Position numbers and translations under genes: made by a program. The notes under the pieces are model-generated. The model had not been told where the DNA came from. It saw only the letters and a program-made list of their open reading frames with translations, and made no database searches. Shown here piece after piece: positions 28,288-39,189 of a stretch of 64,000 nt of DNA. This DNA is from Colwellia sp. RSH04. Lineage in GTDB: Bacteria; Pseudomonadota; Gammaproteobacteria; Enterobacterales; Alteromonadaceae. Every line of letters begins with the position of its first letter. The stretch's first letter is position 1. Location: NCBI RefSeq assembly GCF_003545765.1, contig NZ_QXIO01000006.1, forward strand, positions 1-64,000, read 5' to 3'.

Positions 28288-29451
28288 TTAGTTTCTCCCA
28301 CTGTTAAATCTATCTGCTCGACCTGAAGTCGATGATGTAGGCGAAGTATTACCACTACTATTTGGTGTAGTAGCTGGAGTATATGATTGATTATTTGAAC
28401 GATTAGCTGGTTGTTGCTGTTGAATAATCTTATCTAATGGTAAATACATCATGTTATTACCGCCATCTACATCAACCATCACTTTACTGGTATTACTGTA
28501 AACTCTTTCCATAGTGGCAAGATATAAGCGTTCTCTAGTAACATCTGGTGCCGCTTGATATTCAGGTAAAATCTTCTCAAAACGAGCAACTTCACCTTCA
28601 GCATCGAGTAATGTTTGCTCTTTATAAGCAATAGCTTCTTGTTCCATACGCTTCACACGACCACGTGCTCTCGGTTCAATACCACGGGCATAAGCTTCTG
28701 CTTCACGAATGAAACGAATCTCATCTTCTTGAGCTGCAATGGCATCATCAAACGCATCTTTTACTTCATTAGGTGGGCGCGCATCTTTAAAGTTAACATC
28801 AACAATAATTAACCCTAAATTATATCGCTCAATAATTTTCTCTAGTTCTTGCCATACAGATTGTCGGATTTGCTCACGACCACTGGTTAAAATGTCATCC
28901 ATTTTAGCGTGGCCAACAACATAACGTAATGCACTATCCAACGACTGACTTAAACTATCGTCTGCATTAGTAACACTAAACACATAGTTTCTAGCATCAA
29001 CTACACGATATTGGATTTGCATGTCGACACGCACAACATTTTCATCTTGCGTCAACATGAAACCTGATGCTGGTAAATCTCGAGTACTTTGCATATCTAC
29101 AGGGATAACTCTGTCTATGAAAGTCCACTTAAAGTTAATACCTGGGTCAACCGTACCAGCATATTTACCAAAACGTAATACTATTCCTTTCTCAGCCTCT
29201 TTAATGGTATAGAAACCACTAAAGGCATAAACAACAAGGCCAATAATAAGTATGATGGATAACCCTATGCTCGAAAAACTTTTTCCAGAGCCGCTGTTAG
29301 AGCCACCATTAGAACTTTTGCCGCCAAAAATTCCCGTAACTTTTTTACCTAAATCATTAAGTAACTCATCTAAGTCAGGCGGTCCTTGGTTTTTACCACC
29401 TTTATTTTTCCAGGGGTCTTTGTCATTATTCCCCGGTTCATTCCAAGCCAT
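28288..29451 (-). CDS. hflK: FtsH protease modulator HflK
   Basis: About 387 residues from ATG 29451 (MAWNEPGNN), which follows GGAG; the GTG at 29463 is part of that binding site. A Gly/Asn/Pro-rich cytoplasmic start with DPWKNKGGKNQGPPDLDELL, one transmembrane helix (about 67-87), then the SPFH domain IKEAEKGIVLRFGKYAG and a coiled coil. The C-terminal tail is Ser/Thr/Asn/Gln-rich and low complexity. Partner of HflC around FtsH. Operon order hflX-hflK-hflC is as in E. coli. Confidence 0.97.
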   Translation of the reverse strand: MAWNEPGNNDKDPWKNKGGKNQGPPDLDELLNDLGKKVTGIFGGKSSNGGSNSGSGKSFSSIGLSIILIIGLVVYAFSGFYTIKEAEKGIVLRFGKYAGTVDPGINFKWTFIDRVIPVDMQSTRDLPASGFMLTQDENVVRVDMQIQYRVVDARNYVFSVTNADDSLSQSLDSALRYVVGHAKMDDILTSGREQIRQSVWQELEKIIERYNLGLIIVDVNFKDARPPNEVKDAFDDAIAAQEDEIRFIREAEAYARGIEPRARGRVKRMEQEAIAYKEQTLLDAEGEVARFEKILPEYQAAPDVTRERLYLATMERVYSNTSKVMVDVDGGNNMMYLPLDKIIQQQQPANRSNNQSYTPATTPNSSGNTSPTSSTSGRADRFNSGRN

Positions 29452-29541
29452 TTTGTTCTCCACTCATTGTAAAGTGACATTCGTCACTCAATAATTTTAA
29501 ATCAAAAACTTTTATACTTGACCAATATTGACCAAGCAACT

Positions 29542-30828
29542 TTATAACTCTACGTATGTTTCTATACTGTTTGTTTCATTTTTTACTAGTCTGTTCCACT
29601 CTCTTTTAGGGAGTTTGATTTCAAGGTGACAGTGACCTTGTTCATCATAGTGTTCATTGGTAATACAATTTAATTTATATAACTCACCTCGAAGTTTACC
29701 TTCATTTGGAGGAATATTTAATTGATGATTAACAACCTGCTTCCCTAACCGTTCCGCTAATGCTTCAAAAAATAAGTCTATACCAATGTTTGCTCGTGCA
29801 GATAACCAAACCCTAATTGGGGTTCCATTTTCGTCTCTGTCAATTCGAGGTTCGATATTTTCAAGATTATCAATTTTATTGCATATTACTAATTGTGGAA
29901 CTTCATTGGCTTTAATCTCTTTTAGAACATATTCCACTTGTTCAATATTTTCATTACGACTGTCATCAGAAATATCAACAACATGCAGTAAAAGTTCAGC
30001 TTCTCTTGTTTCCGTTAAGGTCGCTTTAAATGCCGCCACTAAATCATGCGGTAAATGCCTGATAAAGCCAACAGTATCAGCCAAAATAACGCGTCCAACA
30101 CCTTCTATTTCAATTCGACGAAGCGTTGGGTCTAATGTAGCGAATAGTTGATCCGCGGCATAAACTTCGGCTTCAGTTAAGACATTAAATAGTGTTGATT
30201 TACCCGCATTAGTGTAACCTACTAATGAAATTGTCGGTATTTCAGCTCGACTTCTTGCTCTTCTTCCTTGCTGGCGTTGAACTTCAACTTTTTCTAATCG
30301 TTTTCGAATATTGATCATTCGTTCACGCAGTAAACGTCTATCTGTTTCTAATTGTGTTTCACCAGGACCACGTAAACCTATACCACCTTTTTGCCTTTCA
30401 AGATGGGTCCACCCTCTTATTAAGCGACTACTAATATGCCTTAATTGCGCTAACTCAACTTGAAGTTTACCTTCATGAGTTCGTGCTCTTTGCGCGAAAA
30501 TATCAAGTATAAGTGTTGTTCGATCGACAACACGACATTGGCACAGCGCTTCTATATTCTTTTCTTGAGAGGGGGTTAAACTATGATTAAAAAGAATAAC
30601 ATTCGCATCGTATAGCTTCACTGCATCTGCAATTTCTTCAGCTTTGCCGCTACCAACAAAATATTTTGGGTGTGGTGTATTTCGTTTGCCCGAAACAACC
30701 GTTAATTCATTTACACCAGCAGAAGAGACCAGCATTTTAAATTCTGCTAAATCTTCTCGACTCGTTTCATCAGGGAAATCGAGGTGAACAAGTATTGCTT
30801 GTTCACCTGCTTGAAAACGATCAAACAA
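29542..30828 (-). CDS. hflX: Ribosome-associated GTPase HflX
   Basis: A 428-residue GTPase that splits stalled or heat-damaged 70S ribosomes. The N-terminal domain (1-195) has HPKYFVGSGKAEEIADAV, DRTTLILDIFAQRARTHEGKLQVELAQL and GGIGLRGPGETQLETDRR; the G domain has VGYTNAGKSTLFN (G1), DPTLRR, DTVGFIRHLP (G3) and CNKID (G4). The start is TTG at 30828: the first residues MFDRFQAGEQAILVHL match those of the E. coli protein, which supports it. It follows hfq by 40 bases. Confidence 0.97.
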   Translation of the reverse strand: MFDRFQAGEQAILVHLDFPDETSREDLAEFKMLVSSAGVNELTVVSGKRNTPHPKYFVGSGKAEEIADAVKLYDANVILFNHSLTPSQEKNIEALCQCRVVDRTTLILDIFAQRARTHEGKLQVELAQLRHISSRLIRGWTHLERQKGGIGLRGPGETQLETDRRLLRERMINIRKRLEKVEVQRQQGRRARSRAEIPTISLVGYTNAGKSTLFNVLTEAEVYAADQLFATLDPTLRRIEIEGVGRVILADTVGFIRHLPHDLVAAFKATLTETREAELLLHVVDISDDSRNENIEQVEYVLKEIKANEVPQLVICNKIDNLENIEPRIDRDENGTPIRVWLSARANIGIDLFFEALAERLGKQVVNHQLNIPPNEGKLRGELYKLNCITNEHYDEQGHCHLEIKLPKREWNRLVKNETNSIETYVEL

Positions 30829-30868
30829 AAACGTTAAACCTTACATTACACACGACTATGAAGATCGA

Positions 30869-31126
30869 TTAAGAATCCGATGATAAATCACTGTCTGATT
30901 GTCCTGGTACAGGCGCAGTATTTACTGCTCTAGCAGGTACAACCGTAGAAATGGCATGTTTATATACCATTTGACTGACAGTATTTTTCAGTAAGATAAC
31001 AAACTGATCAAAAGATTCTACTTGTCCTTGTAGCTTAATACCGTTAACTAAATAAATTGCAACTGGAATGCGATCGCGACGTAAAGCATTCAAAAATGGG
31101 TCTTGTAAAGATTGCCCTTTTGCCAT
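30869..31126 (-). CDS. hfq: RNA chaperone Hfq
   Basis: 85 residues from ATG 31126 ([22 protein letters not shown]), which follows AAGGGA; longer readings to 31171 are rejected. Hexameric Sm-like ring that pairs small RNAs with mRNAs. Q8 and the proximal-face residues of QSLQDPFLN, the Sm1 motif [20 protein letters not shown] and the Sm2 motif [10 protein letters not shown] are intact. The C-terminal tail is short and acidic at the end. A 143-base gap to miaA probably holds its own promoter, as hfq has in E. coli. Confidence 0.98.
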   Translation of the reverse strand: MAKGQSLQDPFLNALRRDRIPVAIYLVNGIKLQGQVESFDQFVILLKNTVSQMVYKHAISTVVPARAVNTAPVPGQSDSDLSSDS

Positions 31127-31314
31127 TATATGGTCCCTTTTATTATTATGTGAAAATAAAACAACTAACAATGCGTATTAAATAGCAGATAAAACAGTTA
31201 AAGATATACGCCAATCTCTAACCAACTTACTACCTATCTGTATAATTACAAGCAATAAAATTAATTATACATCAATATATTAATAATGCTTGATTATTAC
31301 CAAGCGAAAATAAA

Positions 31315-32259
31315 TTATGGTGTTACCTTAACCATAGACAGCACTTTCGATAAATTTCTTTCATCATTGGTTGTTAACCAATGTAAATCAGGCCAACTTC
31401 TAAGCCATGTTAATTGACGCTTAGCTAGCTGGCGAGTAGCGCAAATGCCACGAAATACCATTTCGTCATGACTGCACTCATTATTCAGATATTGCCACAT
31501 TTGCCTGTAACCAACACAGCGAATTGAAGGTAAATCTTCATGTAAATCACCACGTTCTTTCAGCTTTACTACTTCTTTTTCAAAGCCTAAATCAATCATT
31601 TGATTAAAACGTAAAGCGATTCTGTCGTGTAATTCGCTGCGTTCCGAAGTACTAATAGCGAATTGTAAAACATTACCCTCAAGCTTATCACCTTTTAATT
31701 GAGATAATTGTGTCAAAGTGTTGCCGGTTATTCTATATACTTCAATTGCTCGACTAATTCGTTGACTATCATTTTCATGAATACGTTTAGCCGAAACAGA
31801 GTCAAATGTAGCTAACTGTTCATGCATTGCTGGCCAACCTTTCGACACAGCCTCTTCTTCAATAGCTTTTCTAATGTCAGGGTTCGCTTCTGGTAATGGC
31901 GATATACCTTCAATTAAGCTTTTAAAGTACATCATCGTACCGCCTACTAATACAGGGATACGGTTATTTGCTCTACTTTGAGCGATTTTATCTAAAGCAT
32001 CTCGACAAAAATCTGCCGCAGAATAGCTCTCACTTGCATCACGTAAATCAATCAATGCATGTGGATATTGCTTGAGTTCAGCTTGTGTAGGTTTAGCGGT
32101 ACCAATATCCATGTCTCGGTAAACTAACGCAGAATCAACGCTAATAATATCGCACGGTAATGCATCATATAACGCCATAGCTAACGCTGTTTTTCCTGAT
32201 GCCGTTGGCCCCATAATACAAATAACAGGCAGTTGTTCTGGTGAATTATTAGTAGACAA
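31315..32259 (-). CDS. miaA: tRNA dimethylallyltransferase MiaA
   Basis: Adds the dimethylallyl group to A37 of tRNAs that read codons starting with U. 314 residues. The P-loop GPTASGKT is at residues 17-24; [20 protein letters not shown] and [10 protein letters not shown] bind substrate; [10 protein letters not shown] and [13 protein letters not shown] are the late family motifs. The start appears to be TTG at 32259, with no better ATG in frame upstream of the P-loop; the ribosome binding site is weak, suggesting coupling to mutL, whose stop is 39 bases upstream. Confidence 0.96.
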   Translation of the reverse strand: MSTNNSPEQLPVICIMGPTASGKTALAMALYDALPCDIISVDSALVYRDMDIGTAKPTQAELKQYPHALIDLRDASESYSAADFCRDALDKIAQSRANNRIPVLVGGTMMYFKSLIEGISPLPEANPDIRKAIEEEAVSKGWPAMHEQLATFDSVSAKRIHENDSQRISRAIEVYRITGNTLTQLSQLKGDKLEGNVLQFAISTSERSELHDRIALRFNQMIDLGFEKEVVKLKERGDLHEDLPSIRCVGYRQMWQYLNNECSHDEMVFRGICATRQLAKRQLTWLRSWPDLHWLTTNDERNLSKVLSMVKVTP

Positions 32260-32298
32260 TTATCTAACACTCTATGCTTTGATTACATTAACCAAAGT

Positions 32299-34239
32299 TT
32301 ATTGAAGTTGCTTGATACTAGATGTAAGGTCAATCTCAACAGAATTCAATAGCAAAGCACTATTTAGTTGAGTATTTAGTAAGTTTTTTCCAAGTATAAG
32401 TAAGTTTTCTGCATCTTGTGGCTGAAATTGTTCTAACACCAGCGCTTTAGCTAACGCGATATAACAGTCTGCCTTTTCGATTGTGGCATTATTTTTATAA
32501 TTGTCGCTGTTTAATAAGGCATTAATAATAGATAAAAAACTGTTACTTATATCTCTGTCTCTTAAAACGGCAGGAAATTGACGAATTTGAATACGGTTAT
32601 TCTTTTGTTCAGTGAAATGAATACCAGCTAAATTCAACCATTCCTTTTGACTTCTAATCAATTGTTGTTGCGGCTTTTCTACCGTTAGCATCACAGGTAA
32701 AAGCAGCGGTTGAGTAATTAAACCATCAGGTAATTTTTGCCAATTTTGCTTAATTTGCTCTGTAAAAATAGACTCAGCAAAGTTTGCTAATGATAGTAAC
32801 CGTAATGTCTCTTTTTCTTTGAATACTGCAAAACCTTTCGTATCAATATGGAGAAAAAAATCCATCTGGAGGGATTGACTCGAATGTGAATCGGTCAATT
32901 GATGATCATTACCCCGTACAATGTTTTCTTCAGGTTTTGATGGTACAGGCGTTTCCATCAATTTTTGATAATTGCTTACTGCTGCTTCAGATGGATATTT
33001 ATTATCGCTGACTCTATTCGCTGCATAACCTGTTTGACTGCTTTGCTGAGAAGAAGCACGCGACAAGGAGCTAATATAACCTGCTTGTTGGTGATTAACA
33101 CTGTCTTGATGATGTTGACTTATACGTTCATTACTCACGTTTTTATCCGCATCATTAGCCCTTGGGTATTGTGCATAATGACTTTCAACAACTGGCGGTT
33201 GCGCTACAGAATCAAGTGTTGATTCCTCATCATCAAACGACAACTCATTTTGAAGCGCTTGATGACAAACCGAATAAATAAAATCATGAACATATCGGCT
33301 TTGATGAAAACGCACTTCATGCTTAGCAGGATGTACGTTTACATCTACATCTTTATGATTTAGCGTCAAAAAAAGCACAAATGCGGGGTATGCGTCATGA
33401 GGTAATAAATCAGAGTAAGCTTGCCTGATAGCATGGTTTATTAACTTATCTCGCATCATTCGGCCATTAACGTAACTGTAGCATTGATCGTTTTGACTAC
33501 GAGAAAAGCTCGGTTTAGCTAACCAACCTGTGAATGTCATCTCATCATGCTGGCATTCAACCTCAACAGCATTATCAATAAACTTTTGACCACAAACCAT
33601 CGCCACACGCTTCGCTTGCTGAGCTTTCGTCGTTGCAATGCGATATTGCCTAATTGTTTTACCGTTATGCGTTAACATAAAACCTACGTCGAATCGCGCT
33701 AAGGCAATTCGACGAACCACTTCATCAATATGATTAAATTCAGTTTTTTCGGTTCTGAGAAACTTTCGACGTGCCGGAGTATTAAAAAAGAGATCAAGTA
33801 CTTCAATACTTGTGCCATCTGGATGAGCGGCTGGTTTAACGGTTACCGCCATATCTCTCCCTTCAGCATTCGCTTGCCAAGCATTCGCTTGTGCTTTCGG
33901 TTTAGATGTTAAAGTTAGCCTAGCCACAGAACTAATACTCGCTAATGCTTCGCCTCTAAAACCTAAACTATTGATTGCCTCAAGGTCATTTAAATCTTTT
34001 ATTTTACTCGTCGCATGACGACTTAACGCTAACGTTAATTCATCTTTTACAATACCAGCGCCATTATCACTGATTCTTATTTTTTTAATACCGCCTTTAA
34101 CTACTTCAATATGAATATTGGTTGCACCAGCATCTAAGCTATTTTCAATGAGTTCTTTAATCACTGAAGCAGGACGCTCAACGACTTCACCGGCTGCTAT
34201 TTGGTTAGCTAAACGCGCAGGTAGTATTGCAATAGACAT
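32299..34239 (-). CDS. mutL: DNA mismatch repair protein MutL
   Basis: A 646-residue GHKL ATPase that links MutS recognition to strand cutting by MutH. The ATPase half (1-330) shows [41 protein letters not shown] and [15 protein letters not shown] long Ser/Gln-rich linker (about 345-455) precedes the C-terminal dimerisation domain. The DQHAxxERxxYE endonuclease motif is absent, as in other MutH-dependent bacteria, so it is an E. coli-type MutL. It lies in the conserved amiB-mutL-miaA-hfq order. Confidence 0.97.
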   Translation of the reverse strand: MSIAILPARLANQIAAGEVVERPASVIKELIENSLDAGATNIHIEVVKGGIKKIRISDNGAGIVKDELTLALSRHATSKIKDLNDLEAINSLGFRGEALASISSVARLTLTSKPKAQANAWQANAEGRDMAVTVKPAAHPDGTSIEVLDLFFNTPARRKFLRTEKTEFNHIDEVVRRIALARFDVGFMLTHNGKTIRQYRIATTKAQQAKRVAMVCGQKFIDNAVEVECQHDEMTFTGWLAKPSFSRSQNDQCYSYVNGRMMRDKLINHAIRQAYSDLLPHDAYPAFVLFLTLNHKDVDVNVHPAKHEVRFHQSRYVHDFIYSVCHQALQNELSFDDEESTLDSVAQPPVVESHYAQYPRANDADKNVSNERISQHHQDSVNHQQAGYISSLSRASSQQSSQTGYAANRVSDNKYPSEAAVSNYQKLMETPVPSKPEENIVRGNDHQLTDSHSSQSLQMDFFLHIDTKGFAVFKEKETLRLLSLANFAESIFTEQIKQNWQKLPDGLITQPLLLPVMLTVEKPQQQLIRSQKEWLNLAGIHFTEQKNNRIQIRQFPAVLRDRDISNSFLSIINALLNSDNYKNNATIEKADCYIALAKALVLEQFQPQDAENLLILGKNLLNTQLNSALLLNSVEIDLTSSIKQLQ

Positions 34240-34267
34240 AAATAAAAGTTACCGAGGTATTTAAAGG

Positions 34268-35605
34268 TTATCCTGCTCGAGGAATTTTCAAGGTCTGCCC
34301 AATTCGCAGGGCATTATTTTTTAACTTATTAACCGTTTTTATTTTTGATATCGAAGTATTATAGCGCTGAGCAAGCACCGACAAAGATTCACCACTTCGA
34401 ACTTTATGTTTTTTATAACCGACACTAGCAAAATATGAACCTGCCAAAGGGTAAGCCATAAAGTAATCTTTAATGCCAGTGTGAATAGCAGAAGCCAAAC
34501 GGTGTTGATGTTTACTCCATGTAAGGTTTTTCTCTTCTTTATGGTTAGAAATAAACCCTGTTTCCACCAAAATAGAAGGTATATCAGAAGATTTTAGTAC
34601 TGCGAAATTACCATTTTGTGGTGTTTTCTTATGCATTTTAGTTATTTTTTTTAACTCTCTAATAACTTTATTCGCGACTCCAAAACTCACGCCAAGAGAG
34701 TGTTCTTTACTCATATCAGCTAACGCTAACGCTAAATGACTGTCAGCTGTATTTTTAATAACACCGCCACCACCGCCAAGGAGTTCTGATTTTTCTTCTC
34801 GTTTAAGTAACCATCGAGCTAGTTCAGATTCGGCTCGCTTTTTAGTTACTACCCAAACAGAGGCACCATTGGGGCCTGGCGTTCTAAAAGCATCAGCATG
34901 AATAGACACTAAAAAGTCAACATTGCGTTCACGGGCTAAACTGGTTCGTCTATTCAGGTTTACATAGTAATCACCCGAACGAATCATTACCGCTTTCATG
35001 CCTTTTTCTTTATTAATTAAGGCTTGCAATTTCTTAGCGATAGCTAAAGTCACTCGTTTTTCATAAGTTCCTTTATGGCCAATAGAACCTGGGTCTTCAC
35101 CACCATGGCCAGCATCAATACCTATAATAATATCGTGATGATCTTCTTTGGGTTGTGATGCGACTTTATTAGTACGATCTTTATCATACAAGTCAATAAC
35201 CAATCTATTTCCATACTGCCCAGCAGGCGACAAAGGAAATACACTCAATTGATATGATTTTGCTAGCTCAAGTACGAGCCTAGTGGTACCTGTTTTTTTT
35301 GAAGTGCTGGTTCTAAAGCGCTTTACTCGCGGATCGTTCGCTGCGAGTTTTTTTAAAGAAACCGCGTTTTTGGTTCTTTCGAAATCGATAACTAAACGAT
35401 TAGGGTTTGATAAAGTAAAATATTTATAATCTGGCTTGTTTTTTACGTCAAAAACAATACGTGTATTCTCAGGTGCTGGCCATACACGAATGCCGTCAAT
35501 ACTATTTGCAGCATGCACTTGGAAAGACAATAGAAATTGTCCACCAATGATACTGCAAAGTATCAACAACCATACACTAGTTGCTCGTGTTAACCCTTGA
35601 TACAT
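34268..35605 (-). CDS. amiB: N-acetylmuramoyl-L-alanine amidase AmiB
   Basis: A 445-residue periplasmic zinc amidase that cuts the peptide from the glycan during septum splitting. A signal peptide (1-32) is followed by an AMIN domain (about 35-140) for septal targeting, the amidase_3 domain (about 158-385; GIDAGHGGEDPGSIGHKGTYEK supplies His and Glu zinc ligands, VSIHADAF the second His, VETGFISN the catalytic Glu) and one LysM repeat at the C-terminus (HKVRSGESLSVLAQRYNTSISKIK). The autoinhibitory helix expected between strands is present in the region after SELARWLLKREE, so EnvC/NlpD-type activation is likely. Confidence 0.96.
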   Translation of the reverse strand: MYQGLTRATSVWLLILCSIIGGQFLLSFQVHAANSIDGIRVWPAPENTRIVFDVKNKPDYKYFTLSNPNRLVIDFERTKNAVSLKKLAANDPRVKRFRTSTSKKTGTTRLVLELAKSYQLSVFPLSPAGQYGNRLVIDLYDKDRTNKVASQPKEDHHDIIIGIDAGHGGEDPGSIGHKGTYEKRVTLAIAKKLQALINKEKGMKAVMIRSGDYYVNLNRRTSLARERNVDFLVSIHADAFRTPGPNGASVWVVTKKRAESELARWLLKREEKSELLGGGGGVIKNTADSHLALALADMSKEHSLGVSFGVANKVIRELKKITKMHKKTPQNGNFAVLKSSDIPSILVETGFISNHKEEKNLTWSKHQHRLASAIHTGIKDYFMAYPLAGSYFASVGYKKHKVRSGESLSVLAQRYNTSISKIKTVNKLKNNALRIGQTLKIPRAG

Positions 35606-35695
35606 TAATTTACACCCTAATACTACTTGCTCACTTTGAGCTTAACATGGCTTTTTATAAAGATAAAAGTTCATTAAAAAGGTTTTATCAATCTA

Positions 35696-36193
35696 TTACT
35701 TATTAACCAAAGCATTTAATGCAATTAGCAGTTGCTCAGCAAAAGTAGATTGAGCTAAAAAAGTTATAATTCGTTGTTCTCCCTGATAAGCCATGTTAAT
35801 GCTAAAGTCTTCTTTAGCCAAGAGCCCAGCCCCTTTTTCTGGCCATTCAATAAAACAACAACAACCTTGATTAAAGTAATCGCGAATTCCCATATACTCT
35901 AACTCTTCAGGATCAGATAAACGATATAAATCAAAATGAAAAACACGCCAAGGAGACAGTTCATAAGGTTCAACTAAAGTATACGTTGGGCTTTTAACAT
36001 TACCTTGATGTCCCATCGCTCTGACAAACCCGCGAGTCAATGTTGTTTTACCCGCACCTAAATCACCATGCAAATAAACAACTAACCCTCGAGGTTCGTT
36101 GTCATCGACAATGCTTTTTAGCGCTATCGCTAGTTTATGTCCTATGTCGACAGTGGCTTCTTCATCGACAAGTAAGCATTCAAGTTCTTTCAT
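35696..36193 (-). CDS. tsaE: tRNA threonylcarbamoyladenosine synthesis ATPase TsaE
   Basis: A 165-residue P-loop ATPase that works with TsaB and TsaD to make t6A37 in tRNAs. GDLGAGKTTLTRGFVRAMG is the P-loop, VKSPTYTLVEPYE and FHFDLYRLSDPEELEYMGIRDY are family marks, and FIEWPEKG carries the conserved Trp-Pro. The start ATG 36193 is 27 bases after the nnr stop, so cotranscription is likely. Located between nnr and amiB as in E. coli (yjeE). Confidence 0.96.
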   Translation of the reverse strand: MKELECLLVDEEATVDIGHKLAIALKSIVDDNEPRGLVVYLHGDLGAGKTTLTRGFVRAMGHQGNVKSPTYTLVEPYELSPWRVFHFDLYRLSDPEELEYMGIRDYFNQGCCCFIEWPEKGAGLLAKEDFSINMAYQGEQRIITFLAQSTFAEQLLIALNALVNK

Positions 36194-36220
36194 TTATAAG
36201 GTCTACTTCTTTTTAAACAA

Positions 36221-37795
36221 TTATTCATTAACTAACTGTTGAATTTCAACAAATAAATCACTCGCTATCATGCCACGCTGGCCAATTTTTTTAGCGATGT
36301 TGTCTGCTGCTCTGCCATGAAGATAGCAAGCTAAGCAAGTTGCATAAAATTTATCATCAATTTGCATGAGTAACGCGCCAATGATACCACTTAACACATC
36401 CCCCATGCCACCAGAGGCCATGCCCGAATTTCCAGTAGAGTTTATGACTACTTTTTTTCCGTCTGATATAAGTGTGCCAGCACCTTTTAGCAAGCATATA
36501 CAGTTATACTTTTCGGCGATATTTTTTACGGCATTGAACCGATCTTGCTCAATTTCTTCTACACTGCATCCAAGTAAAATTGATGCCTCTTTCGGGTGGG
36601 GCGTTAAAATAGCATTACCAATGTTTAGCTTGTTTTCAGTAAGGTTAGCAAGTAAATGGATTGCATCTGCATCAATCACAACAGGTTTATTCGATTGAGA
36701 ACATTCATCTAACACTAACTTAAAGAGCGACTTTGCCCACTTATCTTGACCTAAACCTGGACCAATAACACAAGCGTTTGCTAGAGCCAAGCGTTGAGTT
36801 TGAAATAATTGCTCTGCTGTATTTTCAGCTATCATTAACTCTGCGCGACCAGAGAAAACTAAGACAGTATTCTCACGGTGGCAACAAACCGAAAGCAAAC
36901 CAGCACCTGCCCTTAAAGCGGCTTCACTCGCTAATCTAATCGCCCCTGGCATACCAACATTTCCTCCAATTGTAAGAAGATGACCACTATTTCCCTTATG
37001 GCTAGCATTATGACGAGGAGGTAAAAACGGTTTGTTTAATCTTTGTTGCAACGCCATGGTTTGATAATAATGCTGACTAGTCACTTTTGCTTTAAACGCA
37101 TCTCCTAAAGATAAGTCAGCTAATAATAGCTTGCCTATAAAATTAGCTGCTTGACCAGTCAATAAACCTTGTTTGTAAACAATAAAGGTTACACATTGAC
37201 TCGCTATCACAGCCTGCTCAGCTAATTCACTCCCTGAAACTGAACCTGATGTAACACATAAGCCTGATGGCACATCAATGCTTAATACAGGAGTTGTATT
37301 ATTATTAATTGTCGAAACTATCGCCTTTAATGTATTGGATAAAGCACCACGAAAGCCTATACCAAAAATTGCATCAACAATGACATCACCCTGATATGCT
37401 TGAATACTATCAATGAGGTGTTGATGATCATTTTTATATGAATAGCTTACGGCTGCGTGTTTCATCTGTTTGAAAGCTTTGAGCGCATCACCTGCTAATT
37501 CATGTTCATCGCACAACATGAGTACTTTAACATCAAGCCCTGACTTTTGTGCCAGCGTAGCAACAACGAAGCCATCACCGCCATTATTTCCTTTACCACA
37601 CACAACTAGAAGGTTTTTTGCCGCTGGCCAGCTCGACACCAGTTGCTGAAAGGCTGCCTCTCCTGCCTTGCACATCAAGGAAAACATTTCGACACCTTGA
37701 TTTTGCGCAACATTCGCTTCATTTTCTAAGACTTGTTTTGCAGTAAACACTGAAGTTAAACAGTCACTGTGTGATAAACTTATCGGTAATTTCAT
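36221..37795 (-). CDS. nnr: Bifunctional NAD(P)HX epimerase / dehydratase
   Basis: Repairs hydrated NADH/NADPH. 524 residues in two domains: a YjeF_N epimerase (about 10-225; CGKGNNGGDGFVVA, VDAIFGIGFRG, SIDVPSGL) and an ADP-dependent dehydratase of ribokinase fold (about 240-520; HKGNSGHLLTIGG, PGLGQDKW, VIDADAIHLL, LTPHPKEAS, NSTGNSGMASGGMGDVLSG). The E. coli protein is YjeF. It is divergent from queG with only 14 bases between start codons, so the two promoters must overlap the opposite genes. Confidence 0.95.
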   Translation of the reverse strand: MKLPISLSHSDCLTSVFTAKQVLENEANVAQNQGVEMFSLMCKAGEAAFQQLVSSWPAAKNLLVVCGKGNNGGDGFVVATLAQKSGLDVKVLMLCDEHELAGDALKAFKQMKHAAVSYSYKNDHQHLIDSIQAYQGDVIVDAIFGIGFRGALSNTLKAIVSTINNNTTPVLSIDVPSGLCVTSGSVSGSELAEQAVIASQCVTFIVYKQGLLTGQAANFIGKLLLADLSLGDAFKAKVTSQHYYQTMALQQRLNKPFLPPRHNASHKGNSGHLLTIGGNVGMPGAIRLASEAALRAGAGLLSVCCHRENTVLVFSGRAELMIAENTAEQLFQTQRLALANACVIGPGLGQDKWAKSLFKLVLDECSQSNKPVVIDADAIHLLANLTENKLNIGNAILTPHPKEASILLGCSVEEIEQDRFNAVKNIAEKYNCICLLKGAGTLISDGKKVVINSTGNSGMASGGMGDVLSGIIGALLMQIDDKFYATCLACYLHGRAADNIAKKIGQRGMIASDLFVEIQQLVNE

Positions 37796-37809
37796 GATTT
37801 ACACTCGTT

Positions 37810-39027
37810 ATGGCTATAGCGCCATTAATACTTATGACTACACCTACTATTAACTATCTAGAATTAGCAGAAAAAATCAAGTGCTGGGGTAAAGAGTTAG
37901 GCTTCTCACAGCTAGGTATAACTGATATAGACTTATCTGCTCATGAAGAAGCTCTTCAGCGTTGGTTAGCAAATGGCTATCATGGAAATATGGACTATAT
38001 GGCCAAACATGGTTTAATGCGAGCTCGTCCTGCAGAATTAGTACCTGGCACAACTAGAGTTATCTGTGTTCGTCTTGATTACTTGCCGCAAGATGCTAAG
38101 TTTGCACAAACCTTAAAAGATAAAAGTTCAGCCTATATTAGTCGCTACGCATTAGGTCGAGATTATCACAAATTAATGCGCAAACGCTTGCAACAATTAG
38201 GCAAAAAAATATCAGCTCATTGTGAAGCTTTCAATTGTCGACCTTTTGTTGATTCAGCGCCTGTATTAGAAAGACCATTAGCTGAAAAAGCGGGTTTAGG
38301 CTGGGTAGGAAAACATACCTTATTGTTAAATAAGGAAGCTGGCTCATGGTTTTTCTTAGGTGAATTATTTATTGATATCCCCTTACCTATTACTGATATC
38401 AAAAGTGAGCAAACAAAAGAGGAAACAGCACAAAAGAAACCTGGCTGTGGTACTTGCGTTGCTTGTATTAAAATTTGCCCGACAAATGCAATAGTTGAAC
38501 CTTATGTTGTCGATGCTAAACGTTGCATATCGTATTTTACAATTGAATCCCCTGATCCTATCCCTGTTGAATTACGGCCTTTAATGGGAAATCGCATTTA
38601 TGGATGTGACGATTGCCAGTTAATCTGCCCATGGAATAAATACGCAAAAATAACACCTGAGCAAGACTTTCAGCCTCGCCTTCAGCTTGACCAAGCGTCT
38701 TTATTATCTTTATTTAGTTGGAGTGAAGAAGATTTTCTCTCTAATTTAGAAGGTTCGCCTATTAGGCGCATTGGTTATGACAGCTGGTTAAGAAATATCG
38801 CGGTAGCGCTCGGCAATGCGCCTTACAAACCAGAAATTATTAGCGCATTAATGATGAAAAAAGAGGTAGTAAGCGAGTTAGTTGCCGAGCATATTAATTG
38901 GGCATTAACCCAACAAGACGCGAAAAGAAGCATTGCACAAGATGAGTTTGAAAAACAACAAAGTAATCATCGGTTAACAAACCGTTTAATACGTTCTATC
39001 GAGAAAGGCTTACCAAGAGATGCTTGA
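37810..39027 (+). CDS. queG: Epoxyqueuosine reductase QueG
   Basis: Final step of queuosine formation in tRNA, a cobalamin-dependent iron-sulfur enzyme. About 397-405 residues. CGTCVACIKICPTNAI and CDDCQLICPWN give the cysteines for two 4Fe-4S clusters; VDSAPVLERPLAEKAGLGWVGKHTLL holds the catalytic Asp region. The start may be ATG 37810 or ATG 37834 (MTTPTINYLE); neither has a strong ribosome binding site, and family alignments favour the later one. The C-terminal HEAT-like part (about 330-400) is present. Confidence 0.95.
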   Translation: MAIAPLILMTTPTINYLELAEKIKCWGKELGFSQLGITDIDLSAHEEALQRWLANGYHGNMDYMAKHGLMRARPAELVPGTTRVICVRLDYLPQDAKFAQTLKDKSSAYISRYALGRDYHKLMRKRLQQLGKKISAHCEAFNCRPFVDSAPVLERPLAEKAGLGWVGKHTLLLNKEAGSWFFLGELFIDIPLPITDIKSEQTKEETAQKKPGCGTCVACIKICPTNAIVEPYVVDAKRCISYFTIESPDPIPVELRPLMGNRIYGCDDCQLICPWNKYAKITPEQDFQPRLQLDQASLLSLFSWSEEDFLSNLEGSPIRRIGYDSWLRNIAVALGNAPYKPEIISALMMKKEVVSELVAEHINWALTQQDAKRSIAQDEFEKQQSNHRLTNRLIRSIEKGLPRDA

Positions 39028-39189
39028 TAGCATGAATCATAAAAAAATTCTTCTTTTGAATATGGCTGTTTAAGTCCATTCTTTCATTTTCTGGATTACA
39101 CTTCTAAATAATTAAATTTTATCTAATTTTTTTTAAGAGCTATTATTAAATAATTGTTCAATTATGCTATAAATTCAAAAAGGATTTTT